Assembly (NCBI RefSeq): GCF_030269765.1
Contig: NZ_BSTX01000002.1
Span: forward strand, 527,281-591,280
DNA length: 64,000 bases
Direction: 5' to 3'
Source of the DNA: Actinorhabdospora filicis
GTDB taxonomy: Bacteria > Actinomycetota > Actinomycetes > Mycobacteriales > Micromonosporaceae
Below are positions 9,013 through 16,985 of this stretch, piece after piece; within the stretch, counting starts at the first letter, position 1; every line of letters begins with the position of its first letter. Made by a program: the position numbers and the translations under genes. The notes under the pieces are model-generated. The model saw only the letters and a list, made by a program, of their open reading frames with translations. It did no database searches and had not been told where the DNA came from.

Positions 9013-10479
9013 TCATCGGGCGGCGTGCTGGGCGGGGGCTTCGGTGCCGTGGTGGGCGTCGTCGGGGCGTCCGCGGCGGGGGAGCAGGAAGGTGACGGCG
9101 AGGAAGGCGGCGAGCAGGCCGCCCTGGACGATGAGGGCGTGGTGGAAGGCGCCGGTGAAGTCGCCGGTCCTGGCCTGGGCGAAGAAGACCGAGCCGAAGA
9201 CGGCCACGCCGATGGAGCCGCCGATGGACTGGACGGCCGACAGGACGCCGGAGGCCGAGCCGATCTCGTGGTCGTCGACGGCGGCGAGGATGAAGCTGAA
9301 GAGGGCGGCGATGACCATCCCGGCGCCGATGCCGGCGACGGTGATCCCGGCGGCGATGTCCCAGATCGAAAAGGTCTCCGCGGACAGGCCGTCGAGCTGG
9401 AACCAGAGCAGGGCGGCTCCGGCGAGCTGCACGAGGGGCCCGATCTGGAGGACGCGGCGGCCGATCTTGTCGGCGAGGAACGCGCCGCTCACCGCGCCGC
9501 CGATGGCGGTGCCCACCGCGAGGGGCAGGTTGCCCAGTCCGGCCTCGCCGGCGGTGAAGTGGCGGCCGATCTGGAGGTAGAGGGTCAGCACCAGCTGGGT
9601 GCCGACGAGTCCGGCGAAGAAGAGGGCGATGCCGCCGAGGCCGACGGTGAAGGCGGGTTTGCGCAGCAGGCCGGGGGTGATCAGGGGCTGTCGGCCGGTG
9701 GTGGCGGTGCGGCGCTGGTGGAGGGCGAAGAGGCCGAATCCGAGGACGGCGGCGGCCATGGACAGCCATGTCCACAGTGGCCAGCCGTCCTCCTGTCCCT
9801 GGTTGAGGGGCAGGACCAGCAGGGCGCAGGAGGCGGCGACGAGGGCGGCGCCGGTGATGTCGACGCGGACGGTGCGGTCGCCGGTCTTCTTCGGGACGAC
9901 GATCGCGGCGGTGATGAGGGCGGCGATGCCGATGGGCAGGTTGACCAGGAACACCGAGCGCCAGCCGAGTCCGAAGAAGTCGCCTTCGATGAGGAAGCCG
10001 CCCAGGACGGGTCCGATGATGCCGCCCAGGCCCAGGACGGGCCCGAAGATGGCGAAGACCTTGGTGAGCTCGCGGCCGGAGAAGTTCTCCCGCAGCAGGC
10101 CCAGGCCCTGGGGCAGGAGCATCGCCCCGGCGGCGCCCTGCAGGAGCCGGAAGACGATCAGGGTGGCGATGGTCGGGGCGATGGCGCACAGCAGTGAGGT
10201 GGCGGTGAAGGCGGCCAGGCCGATGAGGAAGACGCTGCGGCGCCCGTAGCGGTCGCCGAGGCGTCCGCCGAGGACGAGGCCGGCGCCCAGGGTGAGGGCG
10301 TAGCCGCCGATGACCCATTGCAGGCCGACGGGCCCGGAGTCGAGGGATTCCTCCAGGGCGGGTCCGGCGACGTTGACGATGGAGGCGTCGAGGAGGTCCA
10401 TGATCTCGGCGACGAGCATGACGACGAGGATCAGCCACCGCCATCGGTAGGGCGCGGTGGTGGGGGAGGGGACGGACAC
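9013..10479 (-). CDS. MFS transporter, DHA2 (EmrB/QacA) family, 14 membrane segments
   Basis: About 488 residues from GTG 10479, which has GGAGG 8 bases upstream; an in-frame ATG at 10494 has no ribosome site. Family marks are motif A (GGRLGDRYGRRSVFL), the LLDASIVNVAGPAL segment of helix 1, and a helix-5 motif C-like GPVLGLGGIIGPVLGG. About 14 hydrophobic helices span the protein, with a His-rich polar tail. By family it is a proton-coupled drug exporter of the inner membrane. It is translated just ahead of the FAD monooxygenase and divergently from the MarR regulator, the usual layout of an inducible multidrug-resistance operon. Confidence 0.93.
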   Translation of the reverse strand: MSVPSPTTAPYRWRWLILVVMLVAEIMDLLDASIVNVAGPALEESLDSGPVGLQWVIGGYALTLGAGLVLGGRLGDRYGRRSVFLIGLAAFTATSLLCAIAPTIATLIVFRLLQGAAGAMLLPQGLGLLRENFSGRELTKVFAIFGPVLGLGGIIGPVLGGFLIEGDFFGLGWRSVFLVNLPIGIAALITAAIVVPKKTGDRTVRVDITGAALVAASCALLVLPLNQGQEDGWPLWTWLSMAAAVLGFGLFALHQRRTATTGRQPLITPGLLRKPAFTVGLGGIALFFAGLVGTQLVLTLYLQIGRHFTAGEAGLGNLPLAVGTAIGGAVSGAFLADKIGRRVLQIGPLVQLAGAALLWFQLDGLSAETFSIWDIAAGITVAGIGAGMVIAALFSFILAAVDDHEIGSASGVLSAVQSIGGSIGVAVFGSVFFAQARTGDFTGAFHHALIVQGGLLAAFLAVTFLLPRRGRPDDAHHGTEAPAQHAAR

Positions 10480-10490
10480 GCGAGATACCT

Positions 10491-10518
10491 CCATGGTGAA
10501 GTAATTCCATGGTGAAGG
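10491..10518. promoter_or_regulatory. Tandem direct repeat, candidate MarR operator
   Basis: TCCATGGTGAAG occurs at 10491-10502 and again at 10507-10518, 16 bp apart, in the divergent region between the MFS and MarR genes. It covers the presumed translation start of the exporter. A dimeric MarR repressor bound here would block the exporter operon. The role is inferred; the repeats are seen. Confidence 0.55.
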
Positions 10519-10590
10519 TAAAGTGGTGGCGGTAGGTTGTCAAGTCGGCCCCCGCCGCAGGTGGCCGACGTAACGAGGTGAGGGGACGCG

Positions 10591-11082
10591 ATGGAGGAAC
10601 CGGCCGGCGCCGCACGCCTGGAGGGACTGACGGAGAGCCTGCGCGTCTACGGCGGCCACTACACCGAACTCAGCCGCCGCTTCGCCGCCTGGCTGGGCCT
10701 GCACGCCACCGACGCCACCGCCGTCCTCGAAATCGCCGCCGCAGAAGAACGCGGCACACCCCTCTCCCCGGCCCGCCTCAGCGAGCGCATCTCACTGTCG
10801 ACGGGCGCCACCACCGCGCTGCTCAACCGCCTGGAGACCGCCGGGCACATCACCCGCACCCGCGAGCACACCGACCGGCGCGTGGTGACCTTGCGCAGCG
10901 GCGAGCACATCCAGCAGCGCGCCGATGAGTTCTTCGGACCCCTCGGAAAGCGCCTGGAGGAGGCGATGGCGCACTACCCGCCGGAGCTGCTCGCGCGGTT
11001 CCAGGCGTTCATGACCGACCTCAACGCCACCATGGACGCCCACCTCGCCGAGCGGGAGGCGCCCTCACCGGGCGGCCGGTGA
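10591..11082 (+). CDS. MarR-family transcriptional regulator
   Basis: 163 residues, ATG 10591 preceded by GAGGTGAGGGGA. The winged-helix core runs from about 45 to 115: LSERISLSTGATTALLNRLETAGHITRTREHTDRRVVTL contains the recognition helix (STGATTALLNRLE) and the DRR wing typical of MarR proteins. Helices on both sides (FGPLGKRLEEAMAHY near the end) would form the dimer interface. It is divergent from the exporter/monooxygenase operon and probably represses that operon and itself until a ligand binds. Confidence 0.92.
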   Translation: MEEPAGAARLEGLTESLRVYGGHYTELSRRFAAWLGLHATDATAVLEIAAAEERGTPLSPARLSERISLSTGATTALLNRLETAGHITRTREHTDRRVVTLRSGEHIQQRADEFFGPLGKRLEEAMAHYPPELLARFQAFMTDLNATMDAHLAEREAPSPGGR

Positions 11083-11232
11083 CCACCGCCTTGTGCGATA
11101 CTTCCGCCCGTCAGCCGATCTGCGCGAGGTGATGCCATGACGACCGCGATGACCCGCCCGGGCGCCCCGACCCGCCGCTGACCGCCGTCCGAGCACGGCC
11201 CGGCCGCTCGCGCCCGGTGCGCACGCACCCCT

Positions 11233-12123
11233 GTGACACCACAGCGCGAAAGGCACACCTTCTTGCATTCCCATGACAACACCGCCCTCATCGGCGGCGA
11301 CCTGCGCGTCCACCGCCTCGGCTACGGCACCATGCGCCTGACCGGACCCGGCTTCTGGGGACCACCCGCCGACCACGACGAGGCCGTACGCGTCCTGCGC
11401 CGCGCGATCGACCTCGGCATCAACCTCATCGACACCGCCGACTCCTACGGCCCCCACATCGCCGAAGAACTCATCGCCGAGGCCCTCTGGCCCTACCCCG
11501 CCGACCTCGTCATCTCCACCAAAGGCGGCTACACCCGCCAGGGACCCGACCGGTGGAAGCCCGTCGGGAACCCCGCCTACCTGCGCCAATGCGTGGAAAT
11601 GAGCCTGCGCAGGCTGCGCGTGGAGCGCATCGACCTCTACCACCTGCACCGCATCGACCCCGCCATCCCACTGGAGGACCAGCTCGGCGAACTCGCCGAC
11701 CTCCAGACCGAGGGCAAGATCGGCCACATCGGACTGTCCGAAGTGGAGGTCGACGACATCGAGCGGGCCCGCGAGTGCGTCCCGATCGCCGCCGTGCAGA
11801 ACATCTTCAGCCTCACCAGGCAGCGGATGCGCGACACCCTCGACCACTGCTCGGCCCACGGCATCGCCTTCGTCCCCTTCTTCCCGCTGGGCAAGGGCGA
11901 TCTGGCCCGCCCGGACGGTCCCGTCGCGCAGGTCGCGGCGACGTACGGGGCGAGCGCCTCGCAGCTGGCGCTGGCCTGGCTGCTGCACCTGTCGCCGTGG
12001 GTGGTGCCGATCCCGGGGACCTCACGGGTGGCGCACCTGGAGGACAACCGGCGCGCGGCCGACCTGGTCCTCACCGGTGAGCAGATGGCGGATCTGACCG
12101 CGCGATGGTCCGACGCGCTCTGA
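11233..12123 (+). CDS. Aldo/keto reductase
   Basis: 296 residues from GTG 11233; TTG 11263, with GAAAGG upstream, is an alternative that removes ten unconserved residues. The catalytic tetrad of the (beta/alpha)8 family is visible: Asp67 and Tyr72 in LIDTADSYG, Lys97 in VISTKGG, and His in LYHLHRID. The C-terminal SQLALAWLL and VPIPGTSRVAHLEDN form the NADPH-binding segment. The family reduces aldehydes and ketones with NADPH in the cytoplasm. It stands alone on the plus strand and ends at a strong bidirectional hairpin. The substrate is unknown. Confidence 0.93.
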   Translation: MTPQRERHTFLHSHDNTALIGGDLRVHRLGYGTMRLTGPGFWGPPADHDEAVRVLRRAIDLGINLIDTADSYGPHIAEELIAEALWPYPADLVISTKGGYTRQGPDRWKPVGNPAYLRQCVEMSLRRLRVERIDLYHLHRIDPAIPLEDQLGELADLQTEGKIGHIGLSEVEVDDIERARECVPIAAVQNIFSLTRQRMRDTLDHCSAHGIAFVPFFPLGKGDLARPDGPVAQVAATYGASASQLALAWLLHLSPWVVPIPGTSRVAHLEDNRRAADLVLTGEQMADLTARWSDAL

Positions 12124-12130
12124 TGCGACG

Positions 12131-12160
12131 GGCCCGGCACCCCGAGCGGGGTGCCGGGCC
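12131..12160. terminator. Bidirectional hairpin terminator between convergent genes
   Basis: GGCCCGGCACCCC (12131-12143), loop GAGC, then GGGGTGCCGGGCC: a perfect 13-bp stem placed between the convergent aldo/keto reductase and small secreted protein genes. It lacks a T-run, as is common in high-GC actinomycetes. Confidence 0.8.
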
Positions 12161-12165
12161 TCAGG

Positions 12166-12417
12166 TCAGCCGGTGGGGTCGCCGCCGGTCCCGGAGGCGC
12201 CACCGGGATCGCCGTCGCGCAGCCCGGTCGGGTCCTCACCCTGCGGGCTCTCGCCACGGGGGTCGCCGTTATGGAGGGTGAAGCCCGTCGGGTCGCCACC
12301 GGGATCGCTGGCACCGCCTGGATCACCGTCGGGAGCGGCATAGACCGGGGCGCTCAGCGCGGCGATCACCAGCGCGGCCGACAGGGCCAGTGATGCGGCC
12401 AGTGTGGACTTTCGCAT
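12166..12417 (-). CDS. Small secreted Gly/Asp/Pro repeat protein
   Basis: 83 residues from ATG 12417, with AGAGGA 6 bases upstream. MRKSTLAASLALSAALVIAA and SAPVYA make a classical signal peptide with cleavage predicted after AYA-like PVYA. The mature ~57 residues are low complexity, built on variants of GDPGGASDPGGDPTG and ending GGDPTG. There are no cysteines. I do not recognise the family. It is a monocistronic gene facing the aldo/keto reductase. The Asp/Gly pattern might bind calcium, but that is a guess. Confidence 0.6.
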   Translation of the reverse strand: MRKSTLAASLALSAALVIAALSAPVYAAPDGDPGGASDPGGDPTGFTLHNGDPRGESPQGEDPTGLRDGDPGGASGTGGDPTG

Positions 12418-12485
12418 GCGGGATCCTCTTTCCTGCAGTGGGTCCAGATGAGGGTAAGAAGGCATCGCCCGCCCTTTCGGGCGCT

Positions 12486-13271
12486 CTATCCGAACAGCAG
12501 CACCCCGGCGGCGACGGCGACGTTGAGGGAGTCGGCCCGTCCGCGCATCGGAATCGACACCGCCTCATGCGGCACCTCCCGCCACTCCGGCGCCACCCCG
12601 TTGCCCTCGGAGCCGACGACGATCGCCGTCGGGCGATCACCGCGCGGCCGGTCCCGGAAGTGCCCCTCGGCGCCCGGAAGCGCCAGGTGGACGGCGAAGC
12701 CGTGCCGCTCAAGCCATGTAGCGGCCTGGGCGGGGGAGCCGAGGTCGATGACGGGTGTGGTCAAGACCGTGCCCCGGCTGGCGGTGAACACCTCCGGGCT
12801 CTCCACCCGGGCCCGGCGACTGGTCACGATCAGCGCGGCGGCGCCACTGGCGTCCACGACGCGCACCAGCGCGCCGAGGTTGGAGGCGTACTCGATCCCG
12901 TCGGCGACCAGGACGACCGTGCCGGGCCCGACGGGCCGTCCACCGATGACACCGTCCCCGGCGCGCCAGTCGGGCAGCCGCACCAGCGAGGCCAGCCCGG
13001 AGGGGCGGTTGCGGCGGCTGACCCGCGCGAAGGTCTTGACCGAGACGGTGAAGGACGCCCTCGCGCGGCCGGCGGCGGCCCGGGCCAGAGCCCGCCCGTC
13101 GTCGCCGAGCAGCTCGGGACACCACACGAAGGTCTCGATGTCCCCGGCGGCGTCAAGGAGACAGCGGTGGGCCCACTCGCCTTCGGCGATCAGGGTCCCC
13201 GGCGGGGTGCTACGGGTGGACAGAAGCGCGCTGATACGCGCATCGCGTGCACTGACGTGCGCGGCGGCCAT
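12486..13271 (-). CDS. RNA 2'-O-methyltransferase, SpoU/TrmH (SPOUT) family
   Basis: 261 residues, ATG 13271 with GGAG upstream. The C-terminal SPOUT domain has its three motifs: motif 1 NLGALVRVVDASGAAALIV (Asn and Arg of the active site), motif 2 IVVGSEGNGV, and motif 3 IPMRGRADSLNVAVAAGVLLF, which form the knot that binds S-adenosylmethionine. The N-terminal ~100 residues look like the RNA substrate-binding domain. By family it methylates a ribose 2'-hydroxyl in tRNA or rRNA. The architecture also fits thiostrepton/nosiheptide-type resistance methylases, but no thiopeptide genes are nearby, so the target is left open. Confidence 0.88.
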   Translation of the reverse strand: MAAAHVSARDARISALLSTRSTPPGTLIAEGEWAHRCLLDAAGDIETFVWCPELLGDDGRALARAAAGRARASFTVSVKTFARVSRRNRPSGLASLVRLPDWRAGDGVIGGRPVGPGTVVLVADGIEYASNLGALVRVVDASGAAALIVTSRRARVESPEVFTASRGTVLTTPVIDLGSPAQAATWLERHGFAVHLALPGAEGHFRDRPRGDRPTAIVVGSEGNGVAPEWREVPHEAVSIPMRGRADSLNVAVAAGVLLFG

Positions 13272-13509
13272 GATGGTCTCCGGATGGAGGGTACGGCTGA
13301 GGCAGGCGCGTCGTCCTCATCGGACGGACCTGCTCCCCAAGGCATGGTGTGCGCCGGATCGGCGCCCCCGGTTGCGCGCGGTCTACCGGGTGCCCTGGCC
13401 GTACATGGCCGTGAACATGTGCGCAGGCTAACCATCGATCGGGCGGCCGCGCACCTGAGTTTCCGTGCACACTCGGCGGCGAGTGGTGTCGACGGAAAGG
13501 ACCCTGAGG

Positions 13510-14151
13510 GTGAAGAAGTACGTGCTCTTCGATCACGACGGCGTGCTGGTGGACACCGAACTCTGGTACTTCCGGGCCGGAGAACGCGCACTGGCCGACA
13601 TCGGCATGACCCTCGACCGGGAGCAGTACCTGCGCGACATGCCCGAGGGAAAGGCCACCTGGGCCCAGGCGAGGGCCGCGGGCGTCGATGAGCCGACCAT
13701 CGATCGCGTGCGCGTGGCCCGCGACGCCTACTACCAGGAGTACCTCAGGACCGAGGCCATCGAGATCGACGGCGTCGCCGACGTCCTCACCGAGCTCTCC
13801 AAGCACGTCCGCATGGCCATCGTGACGACCTCCAAGGGCGTCGACTTCGAGCTCATCCACGAACAGCGCCAGATCAGGCGCTTCATGGACTTCGTGCTCG
13901 TCCGCGAGGACTACCGGCTCGCCAAGCCGCACCCGGAGCCGTACCTGACCGGCCTCAAACGCCTCGGAGCCACCAAGGAGCAGACGCTGGTCGTGGAGGA
14001 CTCATCGCGCGGGCTTCGGTCGGCGGTGGCGGCCGGGATCGACTGCGTCATCGTCCACAACGCCTTCACCGAAGGACAGGACTTCTCCCAGGCCGCCCAC
14101 CGCATCGACACCCTCGCCGGGCTCAAGGACATCGTCCTCGACCCGGGGTGA
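13510..14151 (+). CDS. HAD-superfamily phosphatase (beta-phosphoglucomutase-like)
   Basis: 213 residues from GTG 13510, with GGAAAGGA upstream; the frame opens earlier but those residues are unlikely to be protein. Motif I is FDHDGVLVDT (nucleophile Asp8, acid Asp10), motif II VTTSKG, motif III Lys in LAKPHPEPY, and motif IV VEDSSRG. The cap inserted after motif I is helical, as in subclass IA. The family removes phosphate from sugar phosphates or other small metabolites, or moves it as a mutase. It stands alone and the substrate is not evident. Confidence 0.9.
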   Translation: MKKYVLFDHDGVLVDTELWYFRAGERALADIGMTLDREQYLRDMPEGKATWAQARAAGVDEPTIDRVRVARDAYYQEYLRTEAIEIDGVADVLTELSKHVRMAIVTTSKGVDFELIHEQRQIRRFMDFVLVREDYRLAKPHPEPYLTGLKRLGATKEQTLVVEDSSRGLRSAVAAGIDCVIVHNAFTEGQDFSQAAHRIDTLAGLKDIVLDPG

Positions 14152-14285
14152 CGGCGCTCGTCCGAGATACGGCCGAACGGCCCAAAACCCGGGGTATCTG
14201 CCTCACCCCGGGCCCGCTCTTAACCCGCGTAACCCCGTTCCACGGGATCGGGTCCGGCACCGCCACGCAGCCACCAGGAGCAGCC

Positions 14286-14423
14286 ATGAACGCCCCGATC
14301 CTCACCATCGAGCGCCCCACCGAGACCACCGAGCGCCCCCGGCGCGGCCGCCACCGCCGCCCCTCACGGCTGCGGCTCGGACGCGTCCTGGGCGCCCTGC
14401 GAGGCACCGCCGACAAGCACTGA
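14286..14423 (+). CDS. Small basic protein, hypothetical, 45 aa
   Basis: ATG 14286 has CAGGAG 6 bases upstream. The first 18 residues are acidic/neutral (MNAPILTIERPTETTER), then very Arg-rich (PRRGRHRRPSRLRLGRVLG), ending ALRGTADKH. No domain is recognised; the basic half could contact nucleic acid or membrane. It ends 27 bases before a strong bidirectional hairpin, which supports it as a real short transcript. Conservation in relatives is not known to me. Confidence 0.5.
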   Translation: MNAPILTIERPTETTERPRRGRHRRPSRLRLGRVLGALRGTADKH

Positions 14424-14450
14424 GACGACCCCGGGCGGGGGAGACGTAAA

Positions 14451-14476
14451 GGGCCGGGCCAACGTTGGCCCGGCCC
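14451..14476. terminator. Bidirectional intrinsic terminator
   Basis: GGGCCGGGCCAAC followed directly by its reverse complement GTTGGCCCGGCCC makes a perfect 26-base palindrome, followed on the plus strand by ATTTTGC. It separates the convergent small basic gene and the hydrolase gene. Confidence 0.85.
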
Positions 14477-14484
14477 ATTTTGCT

Positions 14485-15312
14485 CTAAGCGGAGAGTTCG
14501 GCGGCGACCATCGGCGCACCCAGCTGGATCATCCACGTCAGCCCCGACTCCGGCGCGAAACCGCTGAGCCGGTTCTCCAGCTCCTGCTTGCCCGCGTCGT
14601 CCAGCTGCCCGTCAACGGCCAGCTCAGCGACCTGCGCACGGTAGAACTCCAGGTACGCACGCTGCCCCGACAGCAACTCCAGACCGGCCGGCGCGCCGTG
14701 CCCCGGGTAGAGGACCTTCACCCCGTCCAGCTCACCCTCCAGCAGCGACAGGTTCTCCAGCCACGCCCCGGTGTGCCCATCGGCGGTGTAGGAGTGGCAG
14801 CCGTGGAAGGCGATGTCACCGATGAACGCCACCACATCACCCTCATCCGGGGTCAGCAGCAGGTAGCTGTCGGCGTGGCTCTCACCCGCACCGAGCTCCC
14901 GGGCGGTGATGCTCAGGTCCTGGAACTGGACCTTCTCCCCATCGGCCAGCTTGACCGTCGGCAGCGCGGTCACCGCCGGCCACTCATCGCCGTACACCGG
15001 ACCCCACTGCGCCCGCTTGGCATCGGCGATCTCGGCGATCACCCGCGCCACACCCTCCGTGGCGTACACCGGCGTACCCGGGTTGCGGCGAACCAGCGTG
15101 TCCACACCATTGAAGTGGTCGGGGTGGGCGTGGGTGACAAAGATTCCGAGCACCGGCTTGCCGAGCGCGTCGATGCGATCGGCGAGCTGGTCGATCTCGG
15201 TGTTGAGCAGGCTGGTGTCGATCACGATCACGCCATCGGCGGTCTCGATCAGGTAAGCGTTGACGAACAGACCGGCCTCGCCGGCGGTGTGAGTGTGCAC
15301 AGTGTGTGTCAT
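14485..15312 (-). CDS. Metallo-beta-lactamase-fold hydrolase
   Basis: 275 residues, ATG 15312. The zinc motif THAHPDHFNG (His61, His63, Asp65, His66) is present, with later ligands in GAGESHADSYLL, FIGDIAFHG and YPGHG. The order HxHxDH, His, Asp, His fits a two-metal active site. The length suits a stand-alone cytoplasmic hydrolase; no signal peptide is seen. The family hydrolyses thioesters, lactones or other esters. It is divergent from a LysR regulator with an operator-like palindrome between them, so it is probably induced by its own substrate. Confidence 0.88.
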   Translation of the reverse strand: MTHTVHTHTAGEAGLFVNAYLIETADGVIVIDTSLLNTEIDQLADRIDALGKPVLGIFVTHAHPDHFNGVDTLVRRNPGTPVYATEGVARVIAEIADAKRAQWGPVYGDEWPAVTALPTVKLADGEKVQFQDLSITARELGAGESHADSYLLLTPDEGDVVAFIGDIAFHGCHSYTADGHTGAWLENLSLLEGELDGVKVLYPGHGAPAGLELLSGQRAYLEFYRAQVAELAVDGQLDDAGKQELENRLSGFAPESGLTWMIQLGAPMVAAELSA

Positions 15313-15364
15313 GCACTAAGCCTCACCCCGATCCACCGGCTACCGTGTCCGGAGATGAGCGCCC

Positions 15365-15387
15365 GGTGTCAGGCCCGGCCTGACACC
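15365..15387. promoter_or_regulatory. 23-bp palindrome, candidate LysR operator
   Basis: GGTGTCAGGCC (15365-15375), one centre base, then GGCCTGACACC (15377-15387): perfect 11-bp arms. It lies 14 bp before the LysR start and about 53 bp before the divergent hydrolase start. LysR proteins bind dyads with T-N11-A spacing in such divergent regions, so autoregulation together with control of the hydrolase is likely. Confidence 0.7.
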
Positions 15388-15401
15388 AAGAAGAGGATCG
15401 C

Positions 15402-16286
15402 GTGGACATCCAGCAGTTCCGCTCCGCGCTGAGCGTGGCCAACCACGGCAGCCTGCGCGCCGCGGCCGTAGCCCTCCACCTCACCCCACAGAGCCTCTCC
15501 GAGCAGCTCGCCCGCATGGAACGCGCCCTGGGCGTCACCCTCTTCACCCGCACCTCCACTGGCATGCGCCCCACCCCCGCCGGCGAGCAGTTCCTGCGCG
15601 AGGCCGCCGACGTCGTCACCGCCTTCGACCGCCTCATCAACACCACCCGCGCCACCGCCGCCCCCACCGAGCTGCGCCTGGCCGCCGCCTACGACCTCGG
15701 CGACGTCGTCCGCCACCTCGCCCGCCCCCTCCTGGCCGAACAGCCCACCATGGTCGTCCGCAACCGCCAGCTCGGCTGCCCCCAACACGCCCCCGCCCTG
15801 CTCTCCGGCGACATCCACGCCGCCCTCGCCCACCACCCCCCGACCCGCCCCGACCCGCGCGGCGTCCACCGCCTCGTCATCGACGCCACCCCCCGGCACG
15901 CCCTGATCTACGACCGCCACCCCCTCGCCGGGCAACCCCAGGTGAGCCTGTCGCGACTCTCCCGCGAACCCCTGATCCTGCCCGGCACCGAAGCCAACCC
16001 CGGCTGCCTGCGCGAGCTGGAACTCACCGAGTTCACCGACCGCGGCCTGCGCCCCAGAATCGGCGCCGAAGTCCACGGCATCGACCTCGCCATCGCCGCC
16101 GTCGCCTCCGGCGCCGGCTACGCCCTCTGCGTGCGCACCACCTACCCGACCGAGCCCGGCATGCGGTTCGTGCCGATCTCCGACCCGATCCTCCCGCACC
16201 AGGTCGCGCTCCTCTGGCACGACCGGCAGGCGGTGGCGCCACTGCTGACGGTGGCGCGGCGGTTGCACCGGCGGCTGCCCGCGTGA
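15402..16286 (+). CDS. LysR-family transcriptional regulator
   Basis: 294 residues from GTG 15402, with AAGAAGAGGA upstream. Residues 1-60 form the LysR winged helix (FRSALSVANHGSLRAAAVAL, then TPQSLSEQLARMERALG), followed by the linker and the two-lobed periplasmic-binding-like effector domain (about 90-290). Family length is typical. It is divergent from the metallo-hydrolase and very probably activates or represses it through the 23-bp palindrome. Confidence 0.93.
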   Translation: MDIQQFRSALSVANHGSLRAAAVALHLTPQSLSEQLARMERALGVTLFTRTSTGMRPTPAGEQFLREAADVVTAFDRLINTTRATAAPTELRLAAAYDLGDVVRHLARPLLAEQPTMVVRNRQLGCPQHAPALLSGDIHAALAHHPPTRPDPRGVHRLVIDATPRHALIYDRHPLAGQPQVSLSRLSREPLILPGTEANPGCLRELELTEFTDRGLRPRIGAEVHGIDLAIAAVASGAGYALCVRTTYPTEPGMRFVPISDPILPHQVALLWHDRQAVAPLLTVARRLHRRLPA

Positions 16287-16559
16287 CGGGCCGTGTCCCC
16301 TGCCCCGCGGCTGAAACTGCCGCCGTACAGGGGTTGTGACCTCGCCACTCGACACCTCCCTAGCTGTGGGTGCCGCAGCTCACAGCAGAGGCTTGGGGGC
16401 TCTGAATCGACGCCGTCAGCGCAGCTTGGCAGATTGTCCATTGTGAAGCGATGGGGGACGCCAACAGGCGCACTTGGATGGACGGTATTGCGGCACGAAC
16501 CGAAGATCGCTAGCTTCTCGTCTGCCCGCTCTTGATCCTCTTGCCCTGAGGTTGTGCCC

Positions 16560-16985
16560 GTGTCCCATGTGCCTTTCCGTGCCCGTTGGCGTGCCCTGGT
16601 GGCGGCGTCTGCCATCGCCATCCCCGGTATCGCGGTGATCGTCGGCGCACCGGCCGCTTCCGCAGACACAGCAGACGCGTGCGCGAAACTCGCCACCGAC
16701 GCCGCCGTGGAGAGCGAGTACCAGGCCCAGCGCCTCGCCATGCAGTGCGACGCTGCGGTGGAGGTACTGGAGAAGGCCTCTTCGACCGTTAAGATCACCG
16801 CTCGGCCGGGTGGGGACTTCTCCTACAAGGGATGGCTCGCGCCGCACCGGGTCGAGCGAAACGACCGCTGGATCGACATCGACACCACGCTCGTGGCCGG
16901 ATCCGACGGGCTGCTGCGCCCGAAGGCTGCAGCCGACGTGAGCTTCTCTCCCGGCGGCACCGCTCCCTTTGCGAGGTGGAAATGA
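16560..16985 (+). pseudogene. Truncated N-terminus of an RHS-companion secreted protein
   Basis: 141 residues. The start is GTG 16560 (GAGG 8 bases upstream), parallel to the GTG-TCC start of the full homologue at 25027; GTG 16554 is also in frame. A signal peptide (ALVAASAIAIPGIAVIVGAP) is followed by a region clearly related to the 25027 protein: WIDIDTTLVAGSDGLLRP here matches WRDVDPSLVAGADGRLRP there, and both continue into VSFSPGG. After SFSPGG this copy diverges and stops within seven residues (TAPFARWK). The remaining ~1000 residues seen in the homologue are missing, so this is a deletion remnant. Its stop overlaps the next gene by four bases. Confidence 0.8.

Noticed and set aside
9025..10197. 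390-residue Gly/Glu-rich plus frame
   Set aside because: Antisense of the MFS transporter; composition follows codon bias, no family.
9002..10615. Very long minus frame extending the monooxygenase to over 900 residues
   Set aside because: The upstream part is an Arg/Pro-rich shadow of the MFS gene in another frame; the real start at 9001 has a ribosome site.
11137..11181. 14-aa frame MTTAMTRPGAPTRR before the aldo/keto reductase
   Set aside because: A GAGGTG site is present, but length and content give no support for a leader peptide; no attenuator hairpin is visible.
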